56,435 bases of DNA from Candidatus Enterococcus wittei (GCF_002140175.1 NZ_NGMO01000005.1:114492-170926); one strand, 5' to 3'. Positions 8,259 through 18,790 are shown, numbered from the stretch's first letter. The notes: generated by a model not told the origin, from the letters alone. Made by a program: numbers and translations.

Positions 8259-8995
8259 GCAACATCCTCCTTATATTCAATAAGAAGAACCGTAATATTA
8301 TCTGCGCCGCCAGCTTCATTTGCTCGGTCGATAAGTTGGGATACTTTATCTGCTAGATTTCCTTCTTGATTGATAATTGTCCCAATAACTTCTTCAGATA
8401 GCATGTTTGTCAACCCGTCTGAGCAAAGGAGCAGCCGATCTTCTCCCTGCCACAAATAAGTAGCTACATCTACTTCAAGTGCGCCTGGCATACCTACAGA
8501 ACGCGTTAAGATATTTTTTCGGGGATGATTCACTGCCATTTCTTCACTGATTTCTCCAGACTTCACGAGTTCGTTGACCAATGAATGATCTTCGGTCAAT
8601 TGGATAAGTTGATCATTCCGAATCAAGTAAGCACGGCTGTCACCTACATTGGCAATCGTAAAGCTTTCAGCAGATAATGCAGCTGCCACAATCGTCGTAC
8701 CCATGCCATTGTACTCTAATTGTTCTTGCCCTAACTGGTGGATGGCATTATTTTCTTCTTGGATTGCTTGAATGAACCACTGAGCAATTTTTTCGTCATC
8801 CACCAATGCTTGCTCTTCCCAATCTTTACCCAAATTAAGTACCGCCATTTGACTAGCAATATCTCCTGCTCTATGTCCGCCCATCCCATCTGCTAATACT
8901 GCAAGGGTGATTCCGGCTTGATTTTTAAATACACGGACGTAATCTTGATTCGTATTACGTCGTCTTCCTACATCTGATTGATATTCAATCTGCAT
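8255..8995 (-). CDS. ireP: PP2C-family protein phosphatase IreP (PrpC/Stp type)
   Basis: This 246-residue metal-dependent Ser/Thr phosphatase reverses phosphorylation by IreK. PP2C motifs in order are [21 protein letters not shown] (metal Asp and Gly), [16 protein letters not shown] and [13 protein letters not shown]. It starts 12 bases after the rsmB stop and overlaps ireK by ATGA. The pairing and order are those of B. subtilis prpC-prkC. Confidence 0.97.
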   Translation of the reverse strand: MQIEYQSDVGRRRNTNQDYVRVFKNQAGITLAVLADGMGGHRAGDIASQMAVLNLGKDWEEQALVDDEKIAQWFIQAIQEENNAIHQLGQEQLEYNGMGTTIVAAALSAESFTIANVGDSRAYLIRNDQLIQLTEDHSLVNELVKSGEISEEMAVNHPRKNILTRSVGMPGALEVDVATYLWQGEDRLLLCSDGLTNMLSEEVIGTIINQEGNLADKVSQLIDRANEAGGADNITVLLIEYKEDVA

Positions 8996-9007
8996 TCTTT
9001 CACCTCA

Positions 9008-10363
9008 TTACTTTTTGCGCAAACAACAAATGAAAAAGCCATCTGTATAAAATTGATGTGGATACAACGTCAACATCTTCTCCTTGATTGATGATTGTAG
9101 CACAGGATCAACTAAAACATCAATCCTCTCAAAATCAGGATGTCGTTCTAAAAATGCGGCGATAACTTCTTGATTTTCTTCTTTCAAAATCGTACAAGTG
9201 CTGTAAGTCAAGATTCCTGAAGGTTTTAAAACCGCCGCAGCACTTTCTAAAATCGCTAACTGGATGGTAGGTAAATTAGCTAGATCATGCTCATTTTTTT
9301 TGTAGCGGATGTCTGGTTTTCGTCGTAATAAACCGAAGCCTGAACAAGGTGCATCGACTAAAATTCGGTCAAATTGTTCGTCAAACTGTTCATTGACTTC
9401 TCGTGCATCGATTTTCTGTGCATAAACTGTATTAGCTACCCCTAGACGCACTGCATTTTCTTCGATTAGTTTGACTTTATGTTCATGTACATCCAAAGCT
9501 GTAACTTCGCCCCCACAAGCAGGATCAAGGAACGTGGCGATGTGTGTCGTTTTTCCTCCCGGTGCAGCACAGGCATCTAAAACGTGATGTTCTGGTTCAA
9601 TTTGCATGGCTGGAGCAACTAACATGGAACTTTCATCTTGGATCGTCATGATTCCATCATGGAAAAGTGTACTAGAAACCAGTCGCCCTTTTTCAGCAAT
9701 GATTCCATAAGGACTGATTTGACTGGCTTCTACATCGAGGCCTTCTTCTTGCAACACGTGAATTGCTTGTTCTCTTGATAATTTACGAGTATCTACTCGA
9801 CCACTGACATGACTAGGCTGATATAAAGACAATCCCAATCTTTCAGTTTCTTCATAGCCTATTTGTTCAACCAAACGCTGTGTCAGCCAATCTGGCAAAC
9901 TGATGGTGATCGCCAAACGTTCAATGGGATCAGTAATGGTTGTCAGGTCCGGTTTCTCCTGACGTAGATAGTTTCTCAATACTCCATTGACAAATTTCCC
10001 CGTACCAGGATTTCCTTTGGTTTTAGCAATTTCAACTGCTTCATTTAAAATCGCATGATCTGGTACTTTATCTAAAAATTCTAATTGATAGACAGATAGA
10101 TATAATAATGTTTTTACCCAGTCATCGATTTTTTTCGCATGAGCTATTAACGGGGCTATATAAAACTCTATCAAACGTTGACGACTAATCGTTCCATATA
10201 CCAATTCCGTAAATAACCCAATGTCCTTTTGATTGAGTTCGCCTTGATTGATCATTTCATTTAAAAGTAAATTAGAGTAGGCGCCACCTTTATTTACACG
10301 CTCCAAAGTCATCAAAGCCATAAATCGAACAGATCGTTTCATTTTTTTCGGTATTTTTGCCAT
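9008..10363 (-). CDS. rsmB: 16S rRNA (cytosine-967-C5)-methyltransferase RsmB
   Basis: This 451-residue protein has an N-terminal NusB-like RNA-binding domain (about 10-140) and a C-terminal SAM-dependent m5C methyltransferase. Motifs are APGGKTTHIA for SAM binding, DAPCSGFGLLRRKPD with the motif-IV Cys, and YSTCTILKEEN with the catalytic motif-VI Cys. It modifies cytosine 967 (E. coli numbering) of 16S rRNA. The fmt stop and the rsmB start overlap by one base (TAATG), so the genes are coupled. Confidence 0.96.
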   Translation of the reverse strand: MAKIPKKMKRSVRFMALMTLERVNKGGAYSNLLLNEMINQGELNQKDIGLFTELVYGTISRQRLIEFYIAPLIAHAKKIDDWVKTLLYLSVYQLEFLDKVPDHAILNEAVEIAKTKGNPGTGKFVNGVLRNYLRQEKPDLTTITDPIERLAITISLPDWLTQRLVEQIGYEETERLGLSLYQPSHVSGRVDTRKLSREQAIHVLQEEGLDVEASQISPYGIIAEKGRLVSSTLFHDGIMTIQDESSMLVAPAMQIEPEHHVLDACAAPGGKTTHIATFLDPACGGEVTALDVHEHKVKLIEENAVRLGVANTVYAQKIDAREVNEQFDEQFDRILVDAPCSGFGLLRRKPDIRYKKNEHDLANLPTIQLAILESAAAVLKPSGILTYSTCTILKEENQEVIAAFLERHPDFERIDVLVDPVLQSSIKEKMLTLYPHQFYTDGFFICCLRKK

Positions 10364-11307
10364 TATTTCACCTGCTGTCCAACAGCTACGTGTTGTCCAC
10401 TGCCGTTTAAGAATTCATGAATTAGTTGTTTCCCTTTTCCTGCAGGTTGCAACTCTTTGATTGCCAGTACCGTGTTATTCCCACAAGCAATCCAAAGCTG
10501 TTTCTTCTCTTTTTTGATAATCGTTCCAGGAGCTTCTTCTGTAATTTCAGTTGGTAACACTTCTACCGACCAAATCTTCCATCGAGTTCCTTCATAAGTG
10601 GTGAAAGCAATCGGCCAGGGTCTCATTCCACGAACTTGTTGATCGATTTCGGTCGCTGTTTTTTGCCAATCAATCGCTTCTTGCTCACGGGTGATGTTTG
10701 GTGAGAATGTTACTTTATCTTCATCTTGCGGCATTGGTTGTAAGTTACCGTTCAAGATTTCAGGCAAAGTATCAATTAACAGTTGTCGCCCCAATTGACT
10801 GAGCTTTTCGAACATCGTACCTACATCATCTTGTTTTGTAATCGGTAAGCTTTCTTGCGCATATATTCCTCCTGCGTCCATTTTCTTGATCATTTCCATA
10901 ATGGTCACGCCTGTTTCTTTTTCACCATAGATAATGGAATAATGGACAGGGGCGCCCCCACGGTATTTTGGCAATAAGGAAGCATGGACATTGATTGCAC
11001 CATGTGTTGGGACTTGCAATAGCTTTTCAGGCAGAAACTGTCCGAAAGCTGCCGTCACGATTACATCTGGTTTTAATTCAATCATTGTTTCTAACTCGGG
11101 AGAACCAGAGATTTTTTCCGGTTGTAAAACGAGCAGATCATGTTTAAGCGCTGCTTCCTTCACTGGTGTAGGTGTAATAATTTTTTTTCGTCCAACCGGT
11201 CTGTCTGGTTGTGTGACTACTGCGGCAATTTCATACCCTGATTTGATCAGGCCTTCAAGAATAGGAACTGAAAATGCAGGTGTACCCATAAATAGTATTC
11301 TAGTCAT
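10363..11307 (-). CDS. fmt: Methionyl-tRNA formyltransferase
   Basis: Fmt formylates initiator Met-tRNA using 10-formyltetrahydrofolate. I take the ATG at 11307, 314 residues, because GGAGGAACATCTTG precedes it and the protein then begins MTRILFMGTPAFS as in homologues. The open frame extends 17 codons further upstream without a ribosome binding site. The folate-site motif HASLLPKYRGGAPV is present with its catalytic Asn/His/Asp surroundings, and the C-terminal OB-type tRNA-binding domain is complete. It overlaps the end of def by 8 bases; the deformylase removes the group that Fmt adds. Confidence 0.97.
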   Translation of the reverse strand: MTRILFMGTPAFSVPILEGLIKSGYEIAAVVTQPDRPVGRKKIITPTPVKEAALKHDLLVLQPEKISGSPELETMIELKPDVIVTAAFGQFLPEKLLQVPTHGAINVHASLLPKYRGGAPVHYSIIYGEKETGVTIMEMIKKMDAGGIYAQESLPITKQDDVGTMFEKLSQLGRQLLIDTLPEILNGNLQPMPQDEDKVTFSPNITREQEAIDWQKTATEIDQQVRGMRPWPIAFTTYEGTRWKIWSVEVLPTEITEEAPGTIIKKEKKQLWIACGNNTVLAIKELQPAGKGKQLIHEFLNGSGQHVAVGQQVK

Positions 11308-11791
11308 CAAGATGTTCCTCCATATATTCTTCGAGATGTTCTTCGGAAATTTGTTCAATCATTTTTTCAATAAATAAAATACCATCTAAATGATCAATCT
11401 CATGCTGAAAAGCTCTGGCAAGGTAACCGAAAGCAGTGACTTCCATTTCCTCACCCTCACGATCATAATAACGAACAGTGACTTCATCTGCTCGATTTAC
11501 AGTACCGTAGACATGGGGAATACTCAAACAGCCTTCCACATCAATACTTTCTCCTTTAGCTTCAATAATTTCTGGATTGATCAATTCGAATTTATCGCCT
11601 TCATCTACTTCAATGATAGCAATTCGCAAATTTTTTCCTACTTGAGGAGCAGCAATCCCAATACCGTCATTTGCGACCATCGTTTCATAAAGATTGTCTA
11701 ATAAGACGATGGTCTCATCCGTGATCAAGTCAACGCTACGAGCTTTTCGATTCAGTTTTTCATTTGGGTGGATCATTATTGGATAACGCAT
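11300..11791 (-). CDS. def: Peptide deformylase (short, type 1-like)
   Basis: This 163-residue metalloenzyme removes the formyl group from nascent proteins. Motif 1 GIGIAAPQVG, motif 2 EGCLS (metal Cys) and motif 3 HEIDHLDG (metal His and catalytic Glu) are intact. The start at 11791 follows AGGAAACACT and gives MRYPIMIHP, the usual family N-terminus; an in-frame ATG 14 codons upstream lies inside priA and lacks a good site. It sits between priA and fmt as in Bacillus. Its short length separates it from the longer Gram-positive Def2 that enterococci often carry elsewhere. Confidence 0.95.
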   Translation of the reverse strand: MRYPIMIHPNEKLNRKARSVDLITDETIVLLDNLYETMVANDGIGIAAPQVGKNLRIAIIEVDEGDKFELINPEIIEAKGESIDVEGCLSIPHVYGTVNRADEVTVRYYDREGEEMEVTAFGYLARAFQHEIDHLDGILFIEKMIEQISEEHLEEYMEEHLDD

Positions 11792-11804
11792 AGTGTTTCC
11801 TTTC

Positions 11805-14213
11805 CTAAATAAAATGTAATGGTTCATTATCAATGGCTACGAACAGGCCTTGGCGCTGTTCTTTCTGACTTTGATTTAATATTGTTTTTAATGCATCAGC
11901 AAGTGCTGGTTCATGTTTATATTTGATAATCAATTGATAGTAATAGCGATTTTTCACTCGTAAAATCGTGCTAGGCACTGGCCCTAGTAATAAACTAGTT
12001 GGCCCTAGCACTTCTTTTAACTGACTAGCAATTTGGAAGATTTTCTTAGCGGCCACTTGTTCTTCTGCATGGCTCGTTGTGATTTTAACTGTAAAATAAT
12101 AAGGTGGATAGCCACTACGATGACGAACATGCATTTCTTTTTGATAAAAACGTTCATAGTTTTGCTCTTTCACTAACTCAATCGCATAATGATTCGGATT
12201 GAATGTTTGGATCACTACTTCACCTGCTTTGTCCGCTCTTCCAGCACGACCAGAGACTTGTGTAAGCAACTGGAACGTATTCTCACTTGAACGGAAATCT
12301 GGTAGGTTCAAAGAAGTATCTGCATTTAAAACACCTACTAACGTAACATCGGGAAAATCCAATCCTTTAGCAATCATCTGAGTTCCTAATAAGATGTCCG
12401 CTTGTTTATCGCCAAATTTCTGTAAAATCCGCTCATGGGCACCTTTTCTTCTGGTTGTATCCACATCCATCCGTAAAATCCTTGCTTCAGGATACAAAGC
12501 TTGTAGCTCTTCTTCTACTTTTTGTGTACCAGTTCCATAATAACGAATCTTATTCCCACCACAATTGGAACAACGTGTAGGAATAGGTTCTTCATGCCCG
12601 CAATAGTGGCACCGCATCGAACGTGTATCCATATGGAGGGTCAGAGAAATATCACAATTAGGGCATGGCAAAACAAAACCACAGTCTCGGCACATCACAA
12701 AAGAGGAGTAGCCACGACGATTCAATAGTAAAACTGTTTGTTCTTTTTTTGTCAGACGGTCTTGTATTTTTTCTTGGAGCTGACTTGAAAAAGTAGATGT
12801 CTGATTTTTTTCAAACTCTTGTCTCATATCAACGACTTCAATCGTGGGTAATTGTGCACTTGATTTGGCACGTTTGCTCAAACGCAACAACTGGTAGACC
12901 CCTTTTTGCGCACGCGCACGAGACTCTAATGAGGGTGTCGCACTCCCTAAAACAACCGGACACCGATGGTAATTACCACGCCAAATAGCTAAATCCCGAG
13001 CATGATAACGAGGTGTCTCATCCTGCTTATAACTTGATTCATGCTCTTCGTCAATAATGATCAAACCAAGGTTTTCTAGTGGGGCAAAAATAGCGGATCG
13101 GGCACCAACTACGACCTGTGCCTCATGACGTTCGATTTTCCGCCATTCATCGTATTTTTCTCCTTGAGAAAGGCCACTATGTAATACCGCAACGGATTCT
13201 CCAAAACGTCCTTTGAATCGCTCCACCATCTGGGGTGTCAGTGCAATTTCTGGTACAAGCATGATAGCTGTTTTATTTTCTGCCAAAACATCTGCAATCG
13301 CTTGAAGATAGACTTCTGTTTTTCCACTACCTGTGATACCTTCTAATAAAAAGGTGCGATTGCTTCCTTGGTGGCAGGCTTCAATCACTTGATCAACAGC
13401 TGATTGTTGTTCTTCATTCAGTTGTAATGCATTCGTTCGTTCAAACACACGATGTTTGTAAGGATCACGATAGCTTTCTACTTCCTCAAAACGTAACCAG
13501 CCTTTATCACGTCCTTGATTGAGAACAACAGAACTGATACCCTTTTCTTTGAAGTAAGCAACTGGTTCATCTTTTTCTAGTTCAGAAAGACATAACAGTA
13601 ACTCTTTTTGTTTTTTCGCATTCTGTCTCAGCTTGCCCCATTCCTCATCAATTTGTGTATTAGATAAAAGCGAATGGACGGTGCGGATGGTTTTTACTTT
13701 ATTTTTAGTATGCACTTCATACTTGATGTCTACTAATTTTTTTTGACGCCAACGAATCAATTGTGTCAATATCCCTTTTTCTTCCGCTTCTTTCCATGAA
13801 ATTTCTTTTCTACCATTGAATAATTCTAAAACCGCGGGCTGATCGGTTAACGGATAAATCTGCTTCTCATACTCTGCCTTCATCACACTAGGCAACATCG
13901 TTTGCAAACAAGTGATTTTAAACGCATACGTAATAGTTTTCATATAGTCAGCCAACATCAGCAACTCTTGATTGACAACTGGTGCTAAATCAAGGACTTG
14001 TACGATAGGCTTCAATTCATGTTCACCTTGCTGTTCGCTTACCTGTAAAGCAACAACAAAACCTTGGACTTGGCGGTTCCCATTACCAAAAGGAACAGCC
14101 ACACGCATACCTACTTGTATAACCTGTTCCATTTCTGAAGGAACCAGATAAGTGAAAGCTTGATCTGTTTGCATCGTTGGTACATCAACAATTACATCAG
14201 CAGTTACAGTCAT
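11805..14213 (-). CDS. priA: Primosomal replication restart helicase PriA
   Basis: This 802-residue 3'-to-5' DNA helicase reloads the replisome at stalled forks. An N-terminal DNA 3'-end-binding domain (about 1-105) precedes the helicase with Walker A GITGSGKTEVYL, IDEEHE (motif II) and LLNRRGYSSF. A double zinc-binding insertion follows (CRDCGFVLPCPNC, then CHYCGHEEPIPTRCSNCG). The terminal helicase motifs include GTQMIAKGLDFP and QVSGRAGR. In Bacillus coaBC separates rpoZ from priA; here that position is a 399-base gap with a palindromic repeat. Confidence 0.97.
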   Translation of the reverse strand: MTVTADVIVDVPTMQTDQAFTYLVPSEMEQVIQVGMRVAVPFGNGNRQVQGFVVALQVSEQQGEHELKPIVQVLDLAPVVNQELLMLADYMKTITYAFKITCLQTMLPSVMKAEYEKQIYPLTDQPAVLELFNGRKEISWKEAEEKGILTQLIRWRQKKLVDIKYEVHTKNKVKTIRTVHSLLSNTQIDEEWGKLRQNAKKQKELLLCLSELEKDEPVAYFKEKGISSVVLNQGRDKGWLRFEEVESYRDPYKHRVFERTNALQLNEEQQSAVDQVIEACHQGSNRTFLLEGITGSGKTEVYLQAIADVLAENKTAIMLVPEIALTPQMVERFKGRFGESVAVLHSGLSQGEKYDEWRKIERHEAQVVVGARSAIFAPLENLGLIIIDEEHESSYKQDETPRYHARDLAIWRGNYHRCPVVLGSATPSLESRARAQKGVYQLLRLSKRAKSSAQLPTIEVVDMRQEFEKNQTSTFSSQLQEKIQDRLTKKEQTVLLLNRRGYSSFVMCRDCGFVLPCPNCDISLTLHMDTRSMRCHYCGHEEPIPTRCSNCGGNKIRYYGTGTQKVEEELQALYPEARILRMDVDTTRRKGAHERILQKFGDKQADILLGTQMIAKGLDFPDVTLVGVLNADTSLNLPDFRSSENTFQLLTQVSGRAGRADKAGEVVIQTFNPNHYAIELVKEQNYERFYQKEMHVRHRSGYPPYYFTVKITTSHAEEQVAAKKIFQIASQLKEVLGPTSLLLGPVPSTILRVKNRYYYQLIIKYKHEPALADALKTILNQSQKEQRQGLFVAIDNEPLHFI

Positions 14214-14337
14214 TGATCCCTTCCCCCTTTATACTTCATTTTGCTTTGAACACAAAATGGCTCTTGCTTATTCTACTAGAGATTCCCACTTTTGTCTTAT
14301 TTTCTGCCAAATCCTAACAAAAAATTAACGGAGAAAA

Positions 14338-14451
14338 AAGGTTGTGACCACAGCGTTTTGATCCGAGCAGTAAGGCAAGCCATCAGAAAATAGCTGTTCA
14401 TATTTTTTGGTGGGTTAACTTAGTACCGAGGATCAGCTGTGGAAACAAACT
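14338..14451 (+). repeat. Dispersed ~115-bp imperfect palindrome, single copy
   Basis: A unit opens with GGTTGTGACC and runs through GATCCGAGCAGTAAGGC, GAAAATAGCTGTTCATATTTT and TTAGTACCGAGGATCAGC. The flanks GATCCGAGCAGTAAG and CTTAGTACCGAGGATC pair. It is the same family as 3-262. It fills part of the rpoZ-priA gap (14214-14612), which otherwise holds the priA upstream sequence and the rpoZ terminator. Confidence 0.65.
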
Positions 14452-14486
14452 AGATTCCCACTTTTCCGCTCTGTTACTTAGAAAAT

Positions 14487-14536
14487 AAACCGAAGAATCT
14501 TGAAAATAGCTTTCCTATTTTCAGATTCTTCGGTTT
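14487..14536 (-). terminator. rpoZ hairpin with AAAATAG core
   Basis: AAACCGAAGAATC pairs with GATTCTTCGGTTT, and an inner GAAAATAG/CTATTTTC stem closes a short loop. It lies downstream of rpoZ on the minus strand. The U-tract is interrupted (TTTATTTTC). It belongs to the hairpin family also found at 23574, 24684, 27491, 32688 and 41092. Confidence 0.75.
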
Positions 14537-14612
14537 GTCTTTCAAGGTAAGGCTCTTAGCCACACCCCTCAATACTCTATTTAAATGAACTGGCTATGAT
14601 TTAATCACTATT

Positions 14613-14918
14613 TTATAGCTTTTGTTCTTCACGAATACGTGATTCTAATTCTTGTTGTTCACGATCTTTTTGTGCTTTGCGCTCTTCATCTTCCATGCGC
14701 AAACGTTCACGTTTCAATTCAGGATGTGGATCACTGATCACATTTCCTGCTTCGATTTCTTCTAACGCTTGTCCTACACTTTTCACAGAATCAAATGAAT
14801 CCAATGTTGGTTGTGCTTTAGCATCTAGTTCATGTGCTCGTTTACTTGCTAAAATAACAAGAGAATATTTTGAATTTACACGATCTAATAATGAGTCGAT
14901 TGAAGGTTTTAACATCAT
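14613..14918 (-). CDS. rpoZ: RNA polymerase omega subunit
   Basis: This 101-residue protein matches the small omega subunit that binds the beta' C-terminus and aids polymerase assembly. The core [30 protein letters not shown] carries the conserved region, including the SKRA(H/R)EL helix. A charged Glu/Arg/Gln-rich tail (about 70-101) is longer than in E. coli but usual for lactic acid bacteria. Two adjacent ATGs (14918, 14915) follow AGGAGATGTAGTC; either could start. It is four bases downstream of gmk. Confidence 0.93.
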   Translation of the reverse strand: MMLKPSIDSLLDRVNSKYSLVILASKRAHELDAKAQPTLDSFDSVKSVGQALEEIEAGNVISDPHPELKRERLRMEDEERKAQKDREQQELESRIREEQKL

Positions 14919-14922
14919 AAGA

Positions 14923-15549
<627 letters not shown>

Positions 15550-15672
15550 TCAACTAGTCTTTTTATACTATTGCTTATTTTGCACTTTTTTCCTGCAACT
15601 TTCAAGGTTATTTTTTATTATAGCTAGAAAACAAGGAAAAAGCTATGTTCATTCTAGATGAATCTTGTCGTT

Positions 15673-16563
15673 TTATTCGATATTTTGGATTTGTTCCCGA
15701 ATTTTTTCAAGGATCGTTTTCGCTTGGATCACTTGATTTTTTATTTCGATCGCACTGGACTTAGACCCGATCGTATTGATTTCACGATTCATTTCTTGCA
15801 CTAAAAAATCAAGTTCTCGACCAATTGGATATTTTACTGTTAACAATTCTTCTAATTTTTGGCCATGAATAGTTAAGCGGTCTAATTCTTCATGGATATC
15901 ACCACGTTCTAACAAAATAGCTAATTCTGTCAATAAACGTTGTTCATCTACGTCTGTTCCCAAGAACTCTTCTAATTTTTCCTGGAACTTCAGTCGATAT
16001 TCTTCTTCATATACATTCACAAAAGAATGCAGTGAATCAACGATTCCTTCTAATTCTTTTGCTTGTTGCTTCAGCACATCTGCTAAGGCTTGACCTTCCA
16101 CTTCCCGACTTGTTTCAATCGCTGAAAGGGCAGACTGCATGGTTTCAACAGCAATCTTTGCTAAGGCATCCTGATTTTCTTGTTTCGTTTCTTCAATTGT
16201 TACAAAAGCTTCATCTAATGCAAATCGCTCGATGAGTGCCCCCAGCGACAATTGATTGGATTGACCATATTTCTGTTCGATGCCTTCTGTCAATTGCGTA
16301 TACAAGGTGTCGATCAGATTCCAGTTGATGGACACTTTCTGTTCTTTTGTTCCTAGATACGTTAGATTCATAAAGACATCCACACGACCACGGCTCAATT
16401 TTTTTTTGATCAATTGTCTTAATTCATTTTCAACGAACCCCAATGCTTTTGGGCCACGCATCTGTATATCTAAAAAGCGTTGATTGACACTTTTTATTTC
16501 AATCTCAAGTTGATATTCAGCTGATTCACGGATGGCACTGCCAAAACCAGTCATACTCTTCAT
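15673..16563 (-). CDS. yicC: YicC/YloC family endoribonuclease-like protein
   Basis: This 296-residue protein has the YicC N-terminal signature MKSMTGFG...E(I)KSVNQRFLDI and the C-terminal domain with EVQ/VQEMNREINTIGSKS. Members of the family have been shown to be RNases acting on small RNAs. The length and both terminal motifs are intact. It precedes gmk-rpoZ on the minus strand. A remA-type gene, which lies between them in Bacillus, is absent. Confidence 0.93.
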   Translation of the reverse strand: MKSMTGFGSAIRESAEYQLEIEIKSVNQRFLDIQMRGPKALGFVENELRQLIKKKLSRGRVDVFMNLTYLGTKEQKVSINWNLIDTLYTQLTEGIEQKYGQSNQLSLGALIERFALDEAFVTIEETKQENQDALAKIAVETMQSALSAIETSREVEGQALADVLKQQAKELEGIVDSLHSFVNVYEEEYRLKFQEKLEEFLGTDVDEQRLLTELAILLERGDIHEELDRLTIHGQKLEELLTVKYPIGRELDFLVQEMNREINTIGSKSSAIEIKNQVIQAKTILEKIREQIQNIE

Positions 16564-16580
16564 GGACAGGTTCCTTTCAT

Positions 16581-16799
16581 TTACATATTTTCGATGGCTT
16601 TTTGCAAGGCTTCAAATTCTTCATTGCTCAATGTCAAGCCTTTACCCATTTTTTCATGTTCAGGTGCCCAATCACGCAAGTCAAATTTCGGTGGTCGACC
16701 ATTCCAACTGACTAAATTTAATTCTTTACGCCAGCCTTTATTATTTTCAGATAAAACAGCGATTTCTTCTATGATTTCGTATGAGAATTCTTGTGCCAT
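16581..16799 (-). CDS. YdbC-like PC4-family single-strand DNA-binding protein
   Basis: This 72-residue protein has a Trp-rich beta-sheet pattern (GWRKELNLVSWNGRPPKFDLRDWAPEHEKMGKGLTLS), characteristic of the bacterial PC4 or YdbC family. The family binds single-stranded DNA as a dimer. The ATG follows GGAGGAACAACC. The gene overlaps the 3' end of the lipase gene by 31 bases in another frame, so its ribosome site lies inside that gene. Assignment is from the sequence pattern only. Confidence 0.85.
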   Translation of the reverse strand: MAQEFSYEIIEEIAVLSENNKGWRKELNLVSWNGRPPKFDLRDWAPEHEKMGKGLTLSNEEFEALQKAIENM

Positions 16800-18469
16800 G
16801 GTTGTTCCTCCTTAAGATAAGCTAAATACAAGAACAATAAGATATCGAATGCCTGTGTATTTAGTTTGATTTGTATGTTTTGTTGTTTCTTCTGTTTTAG
16901 AAGCTTCAAGGCAATTTGTTCCTTTGTATGGTCTATTGTAGCATTTCGTTGATATTTTCGATACTTATGCCATTCTTGGGCATTCAGTTGACCCACGTGA
17001 TTCACGAAAGTAGCATCACTGGATGACGCTTCGCAGATCACTTTCATTAATTCCTCCACTTGGTACACCTTGTTTGGTAAGATTACTTTTCTTTTAGCTA
17101 ATGATTCCAGCATTGCCAATCCGCATGTTTCAAATTCCACCCTGTCCTTATATACATTACGCAATTCTTGCCAAAATTTCATATTGTAAAAAAAAGAAAG
17201 ATCAAGATGGATTTCCTTTACTAAAAATCTTAAGAATTGCTGCCAATAGTGCTCTGCCATTTTTGTCGAATCAAAGGTATACCAGTTTCCTTGGTAAACA
17301 CCTAGCTGTTTTTTGGCTTCTAAGTATCCTAACTGGATATTAAGCTGATTCCGTTGGCTATCAAAAATTAAAAAGCTTCCCAATGACCATTTTGAACAGC
17401 ATGTCCAAGCCACGATAGTGTCCGGCTGCTTAATTTTTTTTGTCACGCCAGGACCTTGAATATCCACGATAAAAACCTCAGTGGCTTGTTGTTTTACAGC
17501 AACATCCACAGGAAGATTATTACGATAGCCACCATCCACATATTTAAAAGAACCGATTTGGCGATAAGCCATCGCAGGGAAAAAAGAGGCAGATGCAAGT
17601 ATCCAATCTGCGATTTCCTGTGGCTCTAATGCTTGAATCTGTGTGACTGTCTCTAAGAATTCTGGTATTTTTGTCGCTACGGTATATAAGCTAGGAGTAG
17701 TGGTTTCCTTGATTTTCTTCACATCTAGATATTGCTCCACTAACGTTTCCAAAGGTGCAATAGAAGCCCCACCTTCTATCATGGCCTGTTTCGTCATCTG
17801 TCGTGTTTCATAGAGAAAGCGTTGATAGAGACCATCAGTTGCCTTCTCATCAGATAACGCAAACACTTGATTTGTTTTCAACCTATTCCATAAATCAATC
17901 GCAACCTCTAGTTGATCTTGGACAATTAGTGCCCCATTCAATGCACCTACGGATGTTCCTGTAACGATTGAAATGAACAAATCCTCTTCTTTCAGTGCTT
18001 TCCAAACTCCAATCTGGTAAGCTCCATGAGCACCACCACCACCTAAAACTAACGCCGTCCGATAATGCATCTCTTTACTGATCTTAGTAGAACTAATCAA
18101 TTCATATCCATGTTTCAAGAAAATCCGTTGCTCTTCAAAGGAGAACTCTCTCTTAATTGAAATTGTGCAAAAACGTTTGAAAAAATAACGTGTACAACTG
18201 TCTAAAAGAGACACTAGTTTCGACCATTCCCAAGCTGCAGTTTCAATTAAAAGGTTAGTAAAAATTAGCGAACGTTCAGTTATATCAGCTGTAAAATAAA
18301 TCGTAAAATCATTTGTGACGATCTTCCACGCTTGCCTTTTTTTGGCCATTTGCCAAAAAGCATTGCGACTCTCATGTTGTGTAGTAAAAAAAGCCAAAGG
18401 CTGACTTGCACTTTCAATGTTGTCTTGGAGATAGTATCTCTCAGACCAATAAACTTGCTGAATATCCAT
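16769..18469 (-). CDS. Patatin-like phospholipase/acyl hydrolase
   Basis: This 566-residue protein contains a patatin domain with oxyanion loop GGGGAHG (143-149), nucleophile Ser173 in GTSVG and dyad Asp in VDGGYRNNLPVD. A patatin enzyme hydrolyses acyl esters of lipids by a Ser-Asp dyad. I choose ATG 18469 because AAAGGAG precedes it; an upstream ATG at 18490 lacks a site. About 135 residues of unknown fold precede the catalytic domain, and about 230 follow the dyad Asp. No signal peptide or membrane segment is obvious, so it is probably cytoplasmic or peripheral. The substrate is unknown. Confidence 0.88.
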   Translation of the reverse strand: MDIQQVYWSERYYLQDNIESASQPLAFFTTQHESRNAFWQMAKKRQAWKIVTNDFTIYFTADITERSLIFTNLLIETAAWEWSKLVSLLDSCTRYFFKRFCTISIKREFSFEEQRIFLKHGYELISSTKISKEMHYRTALVLGGGGAHGAYQIGVWKALKEEDLFISIVTGTSVGALNGALIVQDQLEVAIDLWNRLKTNQVFALSDEKATDGLYQRFLYETRQMTKQAMIEGGASIAPLETLVEQYLDVKKIKETTTPSLYTVATKIPEFLETVTQIQALEPQEIADWILASASFFPAMAYRQIGSFKYVDGGYRNNLPVDVAVKQQATEVFIVDIQGPGVTKKIKQPDTIVAWTCCSKWSLGSFLIFDSQRNQLNIQLGYLEAKKQLGVYQGNWYTFDSTKMAEHYWQQFLRFLVKEIHLDLSFFYNMKFWQELRNVYKDRVEFETCGLAMLESLAKRKVILPNKVYQVEELMKVICEASSSDATFVNHVGQLNAQEWHKYRKYQRNATIDHTKEQIALKLLKQKKQQNIQIKLNTQAFDILLFLYLAYLKEEQPWHKNSHTKS

Positions 18470-18790
18470 ATTTTTCTCCTTTTGTATCATTATATCAAGG
18501 AATCATGATTTCTTATAACGATACCTGAACAACTATTACTTTTTATTTTTCTGTTATCAATCAACTAGAAAAAATCAGACTGAAAAAATTCACGTTCTTA
18601 AAAAAACAAACGGATTAATTGACACTCTATTCATATGAAACTATCAATAACTTGGTTTTCCAATAATATTCATAGTTATTTTCTAATAAATTATGGTGAT
18701 TTTGTAATGGAATTTTAAAATAAAAGAAACAAGCTTTTTTGTAATAAATGTTGTAAAATGAAAGAGATGAGAAATGGGTAAAGGAGGAGC
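18470..18790. other. Divergent intergenic region
   Basis: This A/T-rich gap separates the leftward lipase gene from the rightward orphan gene. It must hold both promoters. A TAAAAT box at about 18755 lies upstream of the orphan, but I see no clear -35 at the right distance. No hairpin or small gene was recognised. Confidence 0.5.
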
